Below are positions 53,224 through 64,000 of a stretch of 64,000 nucleotides of DNA, one piece after another (position 1 is the first letter of the stretch; every line of letters starts with the position of its first letter). The position numbers were made by a program, and so were the translations under genes. The DNA comes from Argyresthia goedartella (taxonomy: Eukaryota; Arthropoda; Insecta; Lepidoptera; Argyresthiidae), in NCBI GenBank assembly GCA_949825045.1, contig OX463815.1, positions 31,177,356 to 31,241,355 on the forward strand, given 5' to 3'. The notes under the pieces are model-generated. The model ran no database searches, was not told where the DNA came from, and saw only the letters and a list, made by a program, of their open reading frames with translations.

Positions 53224-54963
53224 ATGCCTCGAAAAAAGAACATAAAAGAGCCAGGTGTGCGGAAATATGGCACGATATCAAATTACACACAGGAGACGTT
53301 GGAAGAAGCCATAAATAAAATAAGAACAGGTGCATTAAGTCAAAGGAAAGCTTGCAAAATGTATAAAATTCCTAAAAGCACAATTAATCTTAAACTTAAA
53401 AATAAACACAACAAACCCGTGGGACGTCCTACATGCTTAACCATGGACGAAGAGATAATATTCAGAGACCACTTGCTTGCACTAAGTGATATGGGTATTC
53501 CAATTGGCTTACAAAATTTCAGAGACGTAGTCAAAAAATTCTTGGATAACATTGGCAAAACAATTCCTGTATTCAAAGACAACAGTCCTGGATACGAGTG
53601 GGCAAAACTTTATATGGAACGACATCCAGCTATAAAAGAAAAAATTGCTCACAAAATCTCCAGGAAACGAGCCCAAGTAAATGCAGACATGGTGAATGAG
53701 TTCTTCGACAGGCTAGAAAAAGAGATTGAAGACGTAAGCCCTGACAATATATATAATATGGATGAAAGCGGATTCCATGATGACCCTGGAAAAAAAAAAC
53801 TTTTATTCAGACGTTCAACTCGCCACCCAGAACAGGTGAAAAATTCCAGTAAGTCTTGTTTTACTGTAGTATTTGCTGGTAATGCTATTGGAGATACAAT
53901 TCCTCCGTTCTTTATATTTAAAGGGAAGCATTGTTGGTCGGACTGGCTTGTTAATGCACCAAAATATTCAAAGATGGCTGTTTCAAAGTGTGGTAGGATA
54001 GACGCTGATATTTTTCAAGAATGGCTTGAAAAACATTTTGTGCCAATTGTCGACCAAAAAGAAGGAAAGAAGATCCTTATATGTGACAATTTAAGTGCAC
54101 ATGTAAGTGTGAAAGCTCTAAAGATCTGTGAAGAGCACAACATCAAGTTTATTTGTCTTATCCCAAATTCAACACATCTCCTGCAACCCTTAGACGTAGG
54201 ATATTTTTCGTCATTAAAGTCAGCTTGGCGAATTGTGCTTAACAAATGGCGTCAAACCCAACGAGGCAGAAAAGCTGCGGCACTAGTAGTGCCGCACTAC
54301 CTAAAAACGTGTTTTGCAAGCTTGTGAATTCGGCGCTTCAACTGAATGAATCCACAGCAGGGATTAATATGATAGCTGGATTCAGAAAATGTGGTATTTT
54401 CCCATGCTCAAGAATTGAAGTCCTACAAGTTTTACCTTCATATGCAACTGGCCAGATTCAAGCAATTGTTGGAGAAACATTTAAGGAATACTTGCATGAA
54501 ATAAGAGCTTCAGACTTAAATATAAAAACAAACAAGAAATTCCAACTGCCGGTTAAAGCAGGAAAGGCGATTTCCGCTGAAAAAGTGGAGAATTTTTACA
54601 AAAATAGACAGAACGAGCAGGAGAAGAAAAAGGAAAATCCTGTAAAAAAAGGAAGACCCAAAGGCTCAAAAAACAAAAAGATTATGACGAAAAATGTAGC
54701 AACGATCGAAATAAGTGAACAGCCGGCAATCAACACAATATCTGATAATTACGAGCCAGAGGGCGAAGAGTCACAAACTGAACCGTCTTATTTGATAGTC
54801 ACAACAGCTCAAGTACACCATGAGCCGAAGAACCGAGAGGCACCGAAGAACCGAGACGCACCGAAAAACCTAGATTCCGAATCTGACGAAATTGAGGAAT
54901 GGATTGTAGGCAACGTACCGACTCCCGAAAATAGAGAAGAGGTGATAGATGACTGTATTGCGG
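53224..54963 (+). pseudogene. pogo-like transposase, frameshifted
   Basis: ATG at 53224 (MPRKKNIKEPGVRKYG). Residues about 15-60 form a Pipsqueak-type HTH (LSQRKACKMYKIPKSTINLKL), followed by a CENP-B-type second HTH, then a DDD catalytic core with NMDESGF, ICDNLSAHVS and HLLQPLDVGYF. A frameshift near 54290 ends the first frame at 54327; the second frame continues KNVFCKLVNSALQL and a basic linker (KKGRPKGSKNKK). At about 54964 the frame enters an inserted LINE tail. Pogo transposases cut and paste at TA sites. Confidence 0.88.
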
Positions 54964-55318
54964 AAAGGGCTATGCTTGGTATTTCTCTACGAGATCGAGT
55001 CAGAAATGAGGAGATCCGTAGAAGAACCAAAGTTGCTGACATAGCCCGTAGGATAAGCAAGCTGAAGTGGCAATGGGCAGGCCACATAGCGCGAAAATCG
55101 GATGGCCGATGGGGCAAAAAGGGCCTTGAATGGAGACCACGTACTGGCAAGCGCAGTGTGGGTCGGCCACCTACGAGATGGACCGACGACCTGGTGAGGA
55201 TCGCTGGATCTCGTTGGATGCAGGTGGCTACGGACCGGTCACGCTGGAGTGCGATTGGAGAGGCCTATATTCAGCAGTGGACATTAACAGGCTGAAATGA
55301 TGATGATGATGATGATTG
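54964..55318 (+). mobile_element. RTE-type LINE 3' fragment with (TGA)n tail
   Basis: The translation ERAMLGISLRDRVRNEEIRR, then KLKWQWAGHIARKSDGRWGK, VGRPPTRWTDDLVRIAGSRW is the well-conserved C-terminus of insect RTE-like ORF2, ending in TGA at 55293-55295 and a TGATGA tail to about 55316. It is in frame with the upstream pogo frame, so the transposase frame ends with LINE residues. No clear target duplication. Confidence 0.88.
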
Positions 55319-55973
55319 CTGATTTTGCCCAAGAACAAAACAGAGAGAAAACCCCAAGAGAAACGATTAGAAATGAAAAACCCAAAAGTGTGAAGAGCAG
55401 TGGAACCAAGTTAAATATAGAAAACCAAAAAACTAAAAGTAAAAAGGACAAAAAAGAGAAACAAACTTATAAATACCACAAAATAAACGGAAAAATTCAT
55501 CTGAACTGAAACCAGCAACAAAAAAAAAATAAAGTCGACGACACCAATACAAAAGATACTAACCTAGACAAGTGGTGATTGATGAACGTATCCCTAATGC
55601 TGCCGATAAGATACAGTTACCAATAAGGAATTTTCGTGAGATAACCACTGGGGAATATATTGTTGATCAAGAAAATGGACGACTCATCAAATTTAAAGAC
55701 CAAGATCAATATGAAGTAGACAAATATTGCGTATTTCAAGACGAAGGAAGTCTATTTCCAGGGCGCATCACAAAAATCTGCCAATATGAAATGTGGGTGA
55801 GCTGCCTGAATAAAAGGTTTGAAGGAGGCTGGACTTGGCCAGCAAATCCAGATATAATCAAAATTACCGATTCAAAGATGATAAAAAAGGTTATCGCGGA
55901 AGAAAGCATTATTCGACGCGGGGACGTTATTCACATTGAAAATGACTTTTTGTGCCTAGAATGGGGAGAGTAA
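55319..55973 (+). pseudogene. C-terminal part of the pogo-like transposase
   Basis: After the LINE tail a Lys-rich linker continues (to 55509), then at 55572-55973 a small beta-rich domain (YCVFQDEGSLFPGRITKI, GGWTWPANPDII, IIRRGDVIHIEN). The pattern FPGxI ... WxWP ... RRG resembles the C-terminal domain seen in other insect pogo-like transposases. Frame changes separate the parts. Confidence 0.6.
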
Positions 55974-56762
55974 TTGCCGATTTTAACCTAAAGATAATCA
56001 TATATTTCACTGTCAGTCAATTTCATGCAAAGATTTAATTTAAGATTGTTGATTTTTGTAACAGGAGTGAGTGCTTGTGTTATATTATGTTAAGATTTTT
56101 GTATATGTCTATAAGACTGTTGAGCCTAGTTAAGGAATAAGTATGTAATTTTACGTCGCTTTGCCTCGGGCGACAATATAAGGCTGATCTGAGTCTTTTT
56201 TTAATTTTTTGCCCTAGATGCGTAATCTACTATTTCTTATTGACCTCACTCTGTATGTTCCTATATACATGTGTAAGATGAAACTCACGTTGTTATAATA
56301 CTCAAAGATTATAGATTTTTCTAAACAGTACATTGATATGTTTTTTTATCATAGATAATAAAAATCGTCTCATTAACTTCCTTAGCCGTCTCCAATAAAA
56401 TGGCGCCTTTCGCTTAATCGAGATCATTAGTATGAGTTTTTACGACTGTGGTACAAAAACTTCGTTTGAAACGTCAACTTGATGATCGTTATATCATTTA
56501 ACATTGTCAAATGTTACCCAGAAAGTAAAAAAAAGAGATAAAATGGATTTTTAAGGTGAGAAAAAATTATGGTCTAATCTTACCCCAAAATCGATATAAC
56601 TTTGGACCACGACTATTTCTGTCTCTATCTCAGGATTCTCACATAATTAGTGATATTTTTAATGTAATTGGTATTTACAACATTAAAAGATCACTTAAAT
56701 CTCAGTTACACTGTAGTCATTTAGTATATTTTATTGGCTTACTACCGGAAATTGTCTCATAA
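55974..56762 (+). other. 3' non-coding part of the pogo-like element
   Basis: AT-rich, with AATAAAA near 56394 as a possible poly(A) signal and a subterminal GGACCAC box, then the right terminal repeat. Confidence 0.5.
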
Positions 56763-56784
56763 GTGGTCCAATTTTACCCAGAAT

Positions 56785-57593
56785 CTGTCTTTACGCACTA
56801 ACGGCCAGCGCCACTGGCGGCTAGTGAAAGAACCAAGTCTGACAAAAACATACCTATGGCTATACCATAGACTAGCTATACGTAGCTGTAGCAGTGTAAT
56901 GTAAGAAGGAAACCTACAATCATAACCACTTACGATTATTTGTGTGGACATCATACAAACTTAATTTGGAGAGAGATGCTTGCAGGCTTCGTTTATTTTC
57001 ATTCATTTTTAGTGAACTGAAATAAAAAAATGGGGTGATATAATTCAATAACTCTTAACCTGTCTACAGTGGCCTTACCTTTTCTAACAATAGCACCTGA
57101 TTCCAATTTGCTTTCAGCTAATATTTGTTGTTCAATATCTAGTACCCTAAATTATACTTGAATTACTGAAATATTTTAAAAATAAAGCAATATTTGGCCT
57201 TAAAGTTTAGTTTTAATTATGCTATCATGTCTAAAACTGTAATAAACTTAAACACAGGTTATCTTCATATATTTATTTATCATAAAACTACTTTTTAAAA
57301 TTGTACAAAGGCTGGACTGTTGGACTGAGTAGGTTGGTGTAAAATGACCGAAGCGCATCAAAATTATTCTTTCATTATCTAGCTAGCCTGTTCCTTCACG
57401 TGCATTTTGACATATGGTAGGAAGAGATCGGAACAAGATGAACACAGCAATGACTGCGAAATAGCACCTACTCATTTCCACCGCCTCCGGTGCCTCTAGT
57501 TTAAGTTTTGATAGTTTTCGAATACTTTTATAGTTTCAGTTTTCTTCCATACATTTGCAAGCAGCGCCTCTAGCGGAAACTATCATGAACTAA
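56785..57593. other. Non-coding stretch
   Basis: No gene or clear repeat, apart from two GCCTCTAG words (57491 and 57566) that recur as the complement near 58425 and may mark outer ends of the Harbinger remnant. Confidence 0.3.
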
Positions 57594-58352
57594 AATTGGT
57601 AGTATGAGTTATTTCAAATCGTAGTTTTCGAAAACGAAATAAGTTTACGTGTAAGTAATACCTTTTTGGTAGTACGAGTTACATGTTTGACAGATCTTTG
57701 GTAGTAAACTTCAACGAATTCGAAAACTTTTATAGTTTTTGCTTTCACCGAAAATTTGTAGGTGAAAAGTGTTTTTTTGTTGGTTAGAATCTAATTAGAA
57801 TTTAATTTCGAGTCTAATTGGTGGCGATCAGTGGCAATGCGACCATATTTTGCGTGGCGAATGGCTGCAGAGGCAGAGGAAGCTGAGCGTCGCGAGCAAG
57901 AGCGACAAGAACTAAGATCACTGCGGGAGAGTTTGACCATCGACTCTATTTCCGATACCCATTTTATTCAGCGGTATCGGCTTAATAAAGCTGCGTATGA
58001 GTATCTTTGTGATACTCTAAGAACATGTGGTAACCTCAGGAGCTCACAAAGGGTATCATTAGAGCCTAAAGTATGTATGTAGTGCACCTCATTCATAAAT
58101 ATATAAGTAAAGTAAACTTGTAAACACAAATTTTGTTTCGTTTTGATAAATTGGCAGTTTGTGAGAGTTGACACTTGACATTGACAACGTCTAACGAAAA
58201 TCAAAATGTCAAAATGGCAGGTGTGTTTGCCCTTTCTTTTTACACGTGCTAGAAAGAGATAAAGTATGTAGAGTGAAGTTCGCACAATCGAGTTTTACCA
58301 TAAACGATATCGTGTGAACTATAATCAAAAAATATAACTCATACTACCAATT
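57594..58352 (+). mobile_element. Harbinger-type remnant
   Basis: A 19-bp perfect inverted repeat at 57594-57612 and 58334-58352 (AATTGGTAGTATGAGTTAT) brackets a short coding piece at 57831-58082. That piece starts with ATG and reads FAWRMAAEAEEAERREQE, then FIQRYRLNKAAYEYLCDTLR, the N-terminal pattern of PIF/Harbinger (HARBI1-like) transposases. The catalytic DDE part is missing. Outer ends and the 3-bp target duplication are not resolved. Confidence 0.55.
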
Positions 58353-59258
58353 CAGTTGGAAACTAATAGTTTGGCGTGCTTACGATTTCTATCAACGTTT
58401 ACGTATTTTGCAAACCCGTACTAGAGGCTCGGGTCTGCGCACTGTGTAGGCATATTTTTTTAACCACCGCCTCCCTCCGGGTCGTTTCACTGACCAGGGG
58501 TTAATTTATGAGTATCACATTTTATATCATTAAAATCAACATATATTGCAATTATAGTTTTACAATAATTATACTGGTGTATGCACTGTTGGGATGGCAT
58601 TCTGAAAAAGAGTGTTGGATAAAGCATGATATTTCTATTCAGTGTTTTTGACATACTCTTCGTCATTTTAATACCAGTTTCTCTTTAAGAGCCAATACAT
58701 TTCCCAATATATTAAAGGTCCATGCCATGACCCGTCAGGATCCTTAGCAGGATTTGGGAATGTATGCAGTGGTATATATATGGTCTTCACCTGTAAATCG
58801 AAAAAAGTACATATAGTGTACCGAATGAATAAAGATAATGACTGCTTCAAATCAGTTTTTCAAAGACAAGGAAGGTTTGTTTGTCTTAAAACGAGAGGTT
58901 GTTACTATCTTGGAGCTCTAAGTGAACAGAACAGACAGTGAAAGCCCCTTCTAATAGTACATACGACACATATTTATGATAGCCTAAGGAACTATGATAA
59001 CTACGTAACGTGCGTGACCATTTATTTTTTACGTCAAAGCGGGACGCCTGCCAAATTTTGCATAAATTGTGCGAGTTAGATGCGCATACTTACCAATAAG
59101 ACCTACGGAGTAAATAATAATAAAACAAAAAATCTCCGGTTGCCTAATTCTAAAGAAAAAACAACTTGTTGCTTCTGTAAATGCTTTATTTATTGTTATT
59201 CATACGGATGTTGAAAATTTTTAATTTATCTAACTCTAGGCACTTGATTTATATTTTT
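58353..59258. other. Non-coding stretch
   Basis: No supported gene. AT-rich flank between the Harbinger remnant and the hAT remains. Confidence 0.3.
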
Positions 59259-60831
59259 CAGTGCTGCAAATCTGTTTCATAATATCTGGTCTTGTTTTTA
59301 AGTAACAATAAAGCTGATTTCAGTGCTGCAAATCTGTTTCATAATATCTGGGCTTGTTTTTAAGTAACAATAAAGCTGATTACACGTTTTATTGACGTTC
59401 ACCTTTGTAATCAACATGGCTTTTAGTACTCCAACACTTAACTGGGTTTTATCCTGGGTCCATATTCTGTTCATCAGTGAAAATACTCTTTCGACAGGTG
59501 TATTACTTCCAGCCAGACATAAAACGTACTGAATAATTATACGAAAGCTTGCACAGTTGAGATTGTGATCACGGAAGTGCCTGAACAACTCTACCCAACG
59601 GTCTTCAGTAGCAACATTCTCACCGGCCCAGCTCCTTATTTTATCATCTGTGACGTAATTGCAAATAAGCGAAAACTCGTCGAATACTTCCGTATCTTAG
59701 CTGGTGCTGAGAAATCCTTGCGTGATCAGCAAATCCGTCACATTCTGTACTTCTTCCCAAGTAGGTAGGTACTTTTATGAGTGTTGTCCATTGAAACACT
59801 TCTAGTTCTGCATTAAACTGGCACCACTGCTCCAAGTATTCTTTACTTGTCTAATAAAATTCAGCCGTCGCAGTTTTCACATTCTCCTGATAAGTGTCCT
59901 GTAATTTTACCAGTAGATTACGGACAGTGTAAGGAAGGAAAAGCGAATTCTCTTTAAGTGCCAAGTTATCGCGTAGACGATTAATTTCCTTCGTAGATTC
60001 TACTGCAGACACCTTTTGACCTTCGATTTTCAACACGACCTGATGAAAAGTCGCTGCTTGTGAATGCAGAAAATATAACCACAACTCGGATTTGGGATTT
60101 TCGTAGAATGCTTTTAAAATATTTGGGCATTTGTCGATTCCCAAGAAGTAGCTTTTCAAAGGCTCAAACATTTTCAAAACTCTCTCAAGTGCCGGTAATA
60201 ACGCGAGCCACCTTGTTTTACTGTAGCCCAAAAGTTTCTGATACTCTGTCTCAGTGGCATCACATATTCATTCATCTTTCAGAGCTTCTACGCTGTAGAT
60301 GTAGAAGAATGAATAAATTTTCACAATGATGCATTCGAACTTCGAAGTCAAGAGGTAGGCAATCTGCGGCAGTTTTGATCGCGTTGTGAACTATATGGGC
60401 GCCACATCCAATTCCAATGAACTGTCTTCCGAGAGAAAGGTTCAATTTATCGTAAACATTATTTGTCCCTTTTCTATTCTTTCCTCCAAAATTACAGTTC
60501 GTATTGTCTCCACAAAATGCCACTATCTTCTTATTCAAATCATTGCAAGAAAATACTTCCTTTAAGTAATCGACAATTACTTATATCCGATGTTTCTCCT
60601 GGCTGGTTTCGAAACTCCAAAATCTTGACGTGCACGCCTTCGTGTGGTAAGAAATAGCGGATCAAAACAGGGAATAATTTTGTCGCGCCATGATTTGAAG
60701 CATCCGTTAATAAAATTATGCAGTGAGCTTCCCGAAGTTGCTCTTTCAATTCATCCATCGCCATAGGAGCCAGCACATTTACAACAATAGCCTCAGATTT
60801 TGTACGAGCACATGAGCACATGTAAATTACT
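59259..60831 (-). pseudogene. hAT-type transposase remains
   Basis: Minus-strand segments in several frames, in order: TKSEAIVVNVLAPMAMDELK and IILLTDASNHGATKLFPVLI (60821-60540), IVAFCGDNTNCNFGGKNRKG and GCGAHIVHNAI (60538-60272), KTRWLALLPALERVLKMFEP (60231-59851), and the C-terminal LAGSNTPVERVFSLMNRIW (59588-59298). These are hAT RNase H-like and dimerisation motifs. Frameshifts and stops separate them. The 3' end contains a 62-bp tandem duplication (59259-59320 and 59321-59382). Confidence 0.8.
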
Positions 60832-60912
60832 GCTCAAAACATGTTCGTATTAAATTAGACGCATAGTCATTTGAGCGAAAGCTATGATATATTTATATTT
60901 TCTTGCACCGTG

Positions 60913-61546
60913 TGATACGTCTGTGGTAGGTTGGTCGCAACTCGGGCTTAGGCATAAATTAAACGTCTGAATGTTCCAACAATCACTTTTAATTTGCACG
61001 AACACGGTACAAAGATAGAAGGAGAAAGTTTATAATTTTGCTATAGAATACCCGAAAGCACAGAGGAGAAAGTCTCAAGCAGTACAAGCACAAATCACAA
61101 TAATTAAATGATAATATTATGAGCGCAAGCTTATAGCGGGAGCGAGTACGATAATTTGCATCGAGCGACGTCCGCACAGCGACGAGGCGTCATGAGTACT
61201 GGCGCCGGGCGCGGGCGCCGGGCCCGCCATCGGCCGCCGCCGTCGTCCACGCAGATAACGGGATTCTCGCATCGCCGCATCTAATATGAAAATAGGTTTG
61301 CTTGTCCGCTTGTACAAAATGTTAATTTAAATATTAAGTTTAGTTATTCAGCTAGTATTAATGTTACATATTTGAGAGCTACATATTGTAAATACCTAAT
61401 TATAGATTTGTTTATATAATAATAAGTTTTTAGAATTAAGTTTAGTTTTATGTTTTATATTAAGTTTACAATAATTTTATATTTAATCAATAAAACTTAT
61501 TTAATAATTATTATAGCTAAGAGTAGGTATTAAGTACACTACATCA
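60913..61546 (-). repeat. Probable 3' LTR of a gypsy fragment
   Basis: On the minus strand, a purine tract GAGGAGGGG is followed by TGATGTAGTG at 61546, fitting the start of a 3' LTR. A matching end TGATACG (plus strand) lies at about 60913. AATAAAAC near 61490 may be a poly(A) signal. No partner LTR is in the window, so the far end is a guess. Confidence 0.45.
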
Positions 61547-61668
61547 CCCCTCCTCAGAGACCGTTAAGGGCGATAATAGTCGGGAAAATGAACATGGCGT
61601 CCTGATCGCGACATTTTAATCTTGTCACTTTTGGCACTTGGTAATGCCTGGTGATCCTTGGGTGGCTT

Positions 61669-62497
61669 CTATTGATGGAAATTAGTGTTGTTTGGTGATG
61701 TGTGATGTGGGGTGTCTGGGTCACGCAGTATAAAGGCCGGCTTAAGGCGGTCTATCGATACTGAAACCAGTTTACCGTTTAAAATTATTTTGAAGACCTT
61801 ATCACCTCTGGCAATAACCTCGTAAGGTCCGGTGTACGCAGGTTTTAGAGATCCTCCTATAGTGTCGTCCCGGAGAAAAACGTAGGCTGAAGAAGATAGG
61901 TCTTTGAAGACGAACGTGGTACGCCTACCACTGTGCCGTGCGGCTGGTGATGAGCATAAGTCCCTCACAAAACCTCGCAGGCGTGACATGTAATCCGTCA
62001 CGTCAATGGTCTCGTCTAACTGAGGGTTGAAAAAATCTCCCGGGAGCCGCAAAGGTTGACCATAAAGAAGTTCAGCCGTGGAAGCCTGAATGTCTTCTTT
62101 GTAGGCGCTACGAACTCCCAGCAAAACGATTGGAAGTGTTTCCACCCAGCTGCTACCCCCGTGGCAAGTTATGGCAGCCTTAAGTTGCCTGTGGAATCTC
62201 TCCATGAGTCCGTTACAGGCTGGATGCTGCCGTCCTACGGTGTTGGAACCCGGCGATGGCTGATAAATGCTGGAATAGGGCCGACTCAAACTGACGTCCT
62301 CTATCCGTCATTATGTCATTTGGACAACCAAATCGGGATATCCAGCCGCTCAGCAATGCCCGTGCCACCGTCTCGGCCGTCGTGTCTGCCAACGGTATTG
62401 CTTCTGGCCATCGCGTGAACCTGTCGACGGCTGTGAGCACACCCTTGGCACAATGGTAAGGGCTGTGAGCACACCCTTGACACAACCCTTGGCACAA
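61669..62497 (-). pseudogene. gypsy integrase, C-terminal half
   Basis: Two minus-strand frames: 62497-62213 ([36 protein letters not shown] with the second catalytic Asp) and 62289-61669 ([19 protein letters not shown] with the catalytic Glu, then YTGPYEVIARGDKVFKI and a short tail). The frame changes near 62250. The motif [16 protein letters not shown] is typical of the CsRn1-like branch of Ty3/gypsy. RT and protease are absent, so this is a truncated copy. Near 62425-62505 a short repeat (GGCTGTGAGCACACCCTTG) is duplicated and disturbs the upstream coding. Confidence 0.85.
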
Positions 62498-62599
62498 TGG
62501 TAAGGGGCCTATCAGGTCTATGTGAACAAATGAGAGTCTGGGCCTAGGTAGTTTAAAGTTACCTAATGGGGCAAAGACATGGCGAGACCTTCCTCAGTC

Positions 62600-62935
62600 A
62601 ATTCTAGCGTCTGTAGTAGGTTATCGTATATCCTTTTGAACGAGAATTATTCAGTAAAATTACCACCAAACCAGTACCAGTTTTTTGAACCTTTATCAGA
62701 TCTAATATTAATTATTTTTTTAAAATAAGTTGACAAGTAATTGACAATGATGAATAAATGAACTTACATTTTTTCCGTGTACTTACAACCATGATTATTT
62801 AACTTAGTATTTTTATTTTCTCTGTGTAGATACTTATAATGCCTATATGGCCTAAACTTGTGTGGTGTGTATTGGTTACAGTCAATAAATTGATATTAAA
62901 TTAAATTCAATTCAATTCAACTATCGAACATACGA
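62600..62935. other. Non-coding stretch ending in an ATTCA repeat
   Basis: No coding region. The end at 62895-62920 has AATTC repeats after GTCAATAAATTG, which looks like the tail of a LINE 3' UTR on the plus strand, but no ORF confirms it. Confidence 0.35.
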
Positions 62936-63948
62936 AATCTGTCTAGGCGACATTTAAAAATTTAAAATATTAAAAATCACTATGATAATAACTATTAATC
63001 TTACCAAATAATATTCTGATTTTCAATAATCAGTCTCCACATATCACTTTTATTGCAAAATCTGCTTAATTAAATCTTACCTTACAATAAAAAATTACAA
63101 ACAATAAAACTAATTCTAACAGTAAAATAAAATGTCAAATTTCACCAGAGTTTCGTCATATAAAATACAACACGGATAAAACAATTAGACAAACAGACCG
63201 CCCCAAGAATCTCCCGGTCCAAAGGTGCCCATCACGCTGGCGGCGTTCCCGCGCTGCACAGCGAGTGAGATTCTCTGGACCATGAAAGCCCCGGAGCGGT
63301 TGTCAAAACCTCGGTCCCTCAAGCGACGCCCAATGTCCCTGACAAAGGCCCTACCCTGCGAACCCCATACCCCAGTAGTCTCGACGGCCAAAGGAACGAA
63401 CAGATAACTACCCATTAACTGCGCGTATTTAGTGCACTTCTGCCGTGCCGCAAACTCAGCAGCAGCACCCGGAGTTACCACAGTTGAGCCGATGTGGGAT
63501 GGGGCAAACGTGCACACACAGGTCGCATCCCATAGAAGACAGCGACCCCTCTCCCACGATTAAATCTTACCTAATAACATAGTAAACAAACTAACATACT
63601 ACACAAACTAACATAATACATCACTTTATAACAATAAGACGGTACAAGATATCATAAAATATATTGTAAAACTATAATAGTTTTTAGAAGAAAAAAAGGC
63701 TTTATGATGTTTTCTTTTTTTCTTTTGATATTTGAATTTTTTATATATTTATATTGTAGATCGAATACATATTTATGTACATTTATTTTTTTATTTTTGC
63801 GAAAATCAATATAAATAAAAATATTAAAATTGAAAATAACCATATTATTTGGTAAGATTAATAGAATCAGAATCAGAATAATAATAATTATTGTCATAGT
63901 GATCTTATTATTATTATTTTTCATTTTTAAATGTCGCCTAGACAGATT
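62936..63948. mobile_element. Long inverted-repeat element
   Basis: The sequence starting AATCTGTCTAGGCGACAT at 62936 recurs as its complement ending at 63948, perfect over 26 bp and imperfect for roughly 100 bp further inward (62936-63030 and 63838-63948). About 1 kb in all. Inside is a LINE fragment. It could be a MITE-like or foldback transposon; no transposase of its own is visible and I found no target duplication. Confidence 0.55.
63086..63557 (-). pseudogene. LINE ORF2 C-terminal fragment
   Basis: Minus-strand frame 63517-63185 reads CTKYAQLMGSYLFVPLAVET, GRAFVRDIGRRLRDR and AFMVQRISLAVQRGNAASVM, a pattern familiar from the C-terminal tail of some LINE reverse transcriptases. A 13-bp direct repeat ATTAAATCTTACC at about 63069-63085 and 63560-63573 flanks it and may be its target duplication. 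It is a 5'-truncated insertion nested in the inverted-repeat element. Confidence 0.6.
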
Positions 63949-64000
63949 TTATTACAGATTGTACCTATGTGCAATAAATTTAAAAAATATATATTTTTAT

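Larger units (their letters stand above)
52392..56784 (+). mobile_element. pogo-like DNA transposon
   Basis: A perfect 22-bp terminal inverted repeat occurs at 52392-52413 and 56763-56784 (ATTCTGGGTAAAATTGGACC and complement). Subterminal GGACCAC boxes recur at both ends (52425, 56605). A transposase gene lies inside, broken by a frameshift and by a LINE tail. The TA target duplication typical of this superfamily is not clear on the right side. Confidence 0.85.

Noticed and set aside
57831..58082. A host gene encoding a Glu/Arg-rich protein
   Set aside because: The sequence matches the N-terminus of Harbinger transposases and sits between inverted repeats; no catalytic domain follows.
61117..61317. 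A 66-codon Arg/Ala/Pro-rich minus-strand frame
   Set aside because: It lies in a GC-rich patch of the probable LTR and has no homology that I recognise.
63652..63924. A 90-codon Ile/Asn/Lys-rich minus-strand frame
   Set aside because: Low-complexity AT-rich DNA, overlapping the inverted-repeat arm.

Overview
The window looks like insect, most likely lepidopteran, nuclear DNA. It is AT-rich, has spliced genes with GT-AG introns, contains a tRNA-derived SINE, and is packed with transposable elements. BEL/Pao, Ty3/gypsy with an envelope gene, piggyBac, hAT, pogo, Harbinger and LINE families are all represented. I see no rRNA or tRNA gene, no CRISPR array and no bacterial feature. Only one gene is clearly a host gene: a (6-4) photolyase at 49681-51367.

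Layout. 1-1961: 3' half of a BEL/Pao element. 3751-9718: a decayed piggyBac-type transposase gene in eight phase-compatible exons. 9720-10614: jockey-like LINE 3' end. 11424-11640: an inverted-repeat element. 11660-20129: complete env-bearing gypsy element on the minus strand (LTRs 262 bp, 4-bp TSD GAAC). 20206-27976: second complete gypsy element on the minus strand (LTRs 783/794 bp, TSD AGTA). 27981-29333: probable host sequence. 29342-40681: a short hAT element (TSD ATTTCGTT) split by a 10.7-kb composite LINE insertion with a 24-bp TSD. That insert contains two OTU-protease reading frames and an inner jockey/CR1-like LINE. 40723-49567: a second hAT element (TSD ACAGACAA) split by an intact BEL/Pao element with identical LTRs (41144-47405). 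49681-51367: photolyase. 51800-51910: SINE with a 46-bp palindrome. 52392-56784: pogo-like element holding an RTE-type LINE tail. 57594-58352: Harbinger remnant. 59259-60831: minus-strand hAT transposase remains. 60913-62600: gypsy integrase end and probable LTR. 62936-63948: long inverted-repeat element with a LINE fragment inside.

How it fits together. The elements form a datable nest. Two hAT elements landed 41 bp apart just upstream of the photolyase start, and each later received a retrotransposon. Removing both hAT insertions, each with one TSD copy, takes out about 20.2 kb and brings 27981-29333 next to the photolyase 5' region. The two gypsy elements lie 76 bp apart in the same orientation. 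Both show a canonical -1 frameshift heptamer at the gag-pol junction. Most coding regions carry stops or frameshifts; the BEL/Pao element at 41144-47405 is the exception and looks young. The photolyase itself shows one apparent frameshift, which may be an assembly error or a real lesion.
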